Positions 62,526 through 64,000 of a stretch of DNA of 64,000 nucleotides are shown in pieces (the stretch's first letter is position 1; the number at the start of each line of letters is the position of its first letter). The DNA is from Wyeomyia smithii (taxonomy: Eukaryota > Arthropoda > Insecta > Diptera > Culicidae), in NCBI RefSeq assembly GCF_029784165.1, contig NC_073695.1:278914079-278978078 (forward strand). Direction: 5' to 3'. The translations under genes were made by a program, and so were the position numbers. The notes beneath the pieces are model-generated. The model saw only the letters and a program-made list of their open reading frames with translations. It ran no database searches and had not been told where the DNA came from.

Positions 62526-64000
62526 TACGTTGAAAGAGGTTAGGAATTTTGTCACTGTGTTACAGTGGAACTGCAGAAGTATCATCCCCAAATTTGATTT
62601 ATTTTCACATTTGATAAACACATACAATTGTGATGCGTTCGCGCTTTGTGAAACTTTTCTCAATTCAAATGACCAACTTAATTTCCACGATTATAACATC
62701 ATTCGTCGAGATCGAGACTCACACGGTGGAGGGGTACTTTGAGGGATCAAAAAGTGCTATTCTTTTTTCAGAATCGACCTCCCCTCGATCTCGAATACTG
62801 AAGTTGTTGCCATTCAAACGAATATGAATGGAAAAGACCTTTGCCTTGTTTCGTTATATATTCCCCCATCCGCGCGGATTGAACAGAAGCAACTCCTTGA
62901 TATAGCAGAATTGCTTCCCGCACCTTTTTTGATTTTGGGAGATTTTAACTCTCACTGTTCGCTATGGGGGTCGCTGTACGACGACAACCGATCTTCTTTA
63001 ATTTGTAACTTGATCGACGACTTCAATATGACACTTTTGAATACTGGGGAAGCGACACGTGTACCTAATCCTCCAGCACGTGAAAGCGTGCTTGACCTAT
63101 CCCTCTGCTCGACATCACTTGCGTTAGATTGCCAGTGGAAAGTAATCAACGATCCCCACGGTAGTGATCATCTTCCAATCGTTATATCAATCGCTAATGG
63201 TTCAATTCCCCCGAACCCAATCAATATTTCCTACGACCTCACACGTAATATTGATTGGAAGCGTTATGAGTCTATTACAGCGGAATCTATCGAGACTCAC
63301 GAGGAACTTCCTCCGGAGGAAGAATACGCGTTCTTAGCTGGCTTGATAATCGACGCCGCGACGCAAGCTCAGACGAAACCGATACCCGGGGTAACGATTA
63401 GACAACGCCCTCCCAACAAATGGTGGGACAAAGAGTGCTCTGAGCTGTACGCGCGAAGGTCCGCGGCGTATAAGGACTACCGGGAGTACGGCACTGTCAA
63501 CCTACTACGAAAGTACGAGGCACTGGGCAGGCAGATGAAAAGCTTAGTAAAGGCGAAAAAACGCGGGTACTGGCGGCGGTTCGTAAACGCGTTGTCGAGG
63601 GAAACAGCGATGAGCACTCTTTGGGATACCGCCAGGCGCATGCGGAACCGTGACGTTTCGAATGAGAGTGAGGAGTATTCAGATCGCTGGATACTCGATT
63701 TTGCCAAAAAGGTCTGTCCGGATTCTGTACCGGAACAGAAAACCTTTCGCGACGCGTTTATAGTAACTACGGAAGAGCCTCCATTTTCGATGTTGGAATT
63801 TTCAATGGCTCTCCTGTCGTGCAACAATAAGGCTCCAGGGTTAGATAGAATAAAATTCAACCTGTTGAAGAATCTACCCGACTCTGCAAAAAGACGCTTG
63901 TTGGACTTGTTCAACAAGTTTCTTGAGCTAAATATTGTTCTGGAGGGAGGTAAAAGTCATTGCTATTCGGAAACCCGGGAAACCTGCCTCTGATCACAAT
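62518..64000 (+). pseudogene. I-clade element 3 ORF2, endonuclease and start of RT, truncated by window
   Basis: ATG at 62518 overlaps the ORF1 stop. Endonuclease: LQWNCRSIIPKFDLF, LGDFNSHCSLWGS near 62935, GSDHLPIV near 63163. TGA near 62740 replaces a Leu codon (TTA in copies 1 and 2). The frame is then open over 62824-63950, including the NKWWDKECSELYARRS region that copy 2 has partly lost and the pre-RT block NNKAPGLDRIKFNLLKNLP. A frameshift near 63945-63955 breaks it again just before KVIAI.KPGKPAS. RT and RNase H lie beyond the window. Confidence 0.82.

Larger units (their letters stand above)
60401..64000 (+). mobile_element. I-clade LINE element 3, 5' part (continues past window)
   Basis: ORF1 and ORF2 are clearly homologous to copies 1 and 2 but much more diverged, so this is a different family of the clade. 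The predicted start CATTCGTTG at 60401 coincides with the sudden loss of the hairpin arm, and AGACGC at +29 to +34 lines up with the DPE of copies 1 and 2. The 756-base 5' UTR carries a long ATT microsatellite. ORF1 and ORF2 both have disruptions. The 3' end and duplication lie outside the window. Confidence 0.75.

Overview
The window looks like repeat-rich, intergenic or intronic DNA from a mosquito, most likely Aedes (from memory of Aedes repeat families; no search was possible). I found no host gene I can defend. Almost every recognisable open frame belongs to a transposable element. The elements are two near-identical full-length I-clade LINEs, the 5' part of a related third one, a LOA/Lian-like LINE, an old LOA-type remnant, an R1-clade LINE, RTE/JAM1-like fragments, a CR1/jockey-like fragment, three ITmD37E-type (Tc1/mariner superfamily) transposase relics, two copies of one tRNA-derived SINE and several families of short terminal-inverted-repeat (TIR) elements.

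Layout: 1-5249 is unassigned DNA with two microsatellites. At 5253-5537 lies a TTACGTAACGC-type TIR element, followed by a degenerate AAAAGTC-rich array (5590-6119) that carries a TA-flanked TIR element at 6122-7418. From 7421 to about 15990 there is a four-deep nest: an old minus-strand LOA-type LINE sits next to array DNA, is split by a roughly 430-bp short repeat (9375-15725), and that repeat is split by I-clade copy 1 (9577-15482). Between 15990 and 22960 the array alternates with a SINE (17331-17689), more TIR elements and two divergent copies of an unknown repeat. Then 22960-28090 is unassigned and 28091-28905 is a decayed satellite. A second copy of the short repeat starts at 28965 and is split by the LOA/Lian-like element (29358-34840).

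Further right come a hAT-like TIR pair enclosing an ITmD37E relic (35391-36481), TIR elements at 37372-37547 and 37758-38158, and a CGCGTAAAAA-rich TIR element (38798-40206) enclosing an RTE fragment. About 6 kb of unassigned DNA follows, then the second SINE (46387-46741). A CR1/jockey-like fragment is split by I-clade copy 2 (47011-52857). A minus-strand RTE-like relic is split by an R1-clade element (54714-57285). Two more ITmD37E pieces lie at 58373-59540. A long hairpin element (59940-60400) is interrupted by I-clade element 3, which runs off the right edge.

The LINEs share one plan: a nucleic-acid-binding ORF1, then an ORF2 with AP endonuclease, reverse transcriptase and (I and LOA) RNase H. 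They copy themselves by target-primed reverse transcription, and target-site duplications (TSDs) are readable for I-1, I-2, LOA, R1 and both SINEs. I-clade copy 2 is the closest to intact: ORF1 is open and ORF2 has a single 25-bp deletion. Copy 1 carries two nonsense codons and four single-base frameshifts. I see no evidence for a novel defence, metabolic or regulatory system. The interest lies in the nesting order, the element 5' ends and the internal differences between copies.
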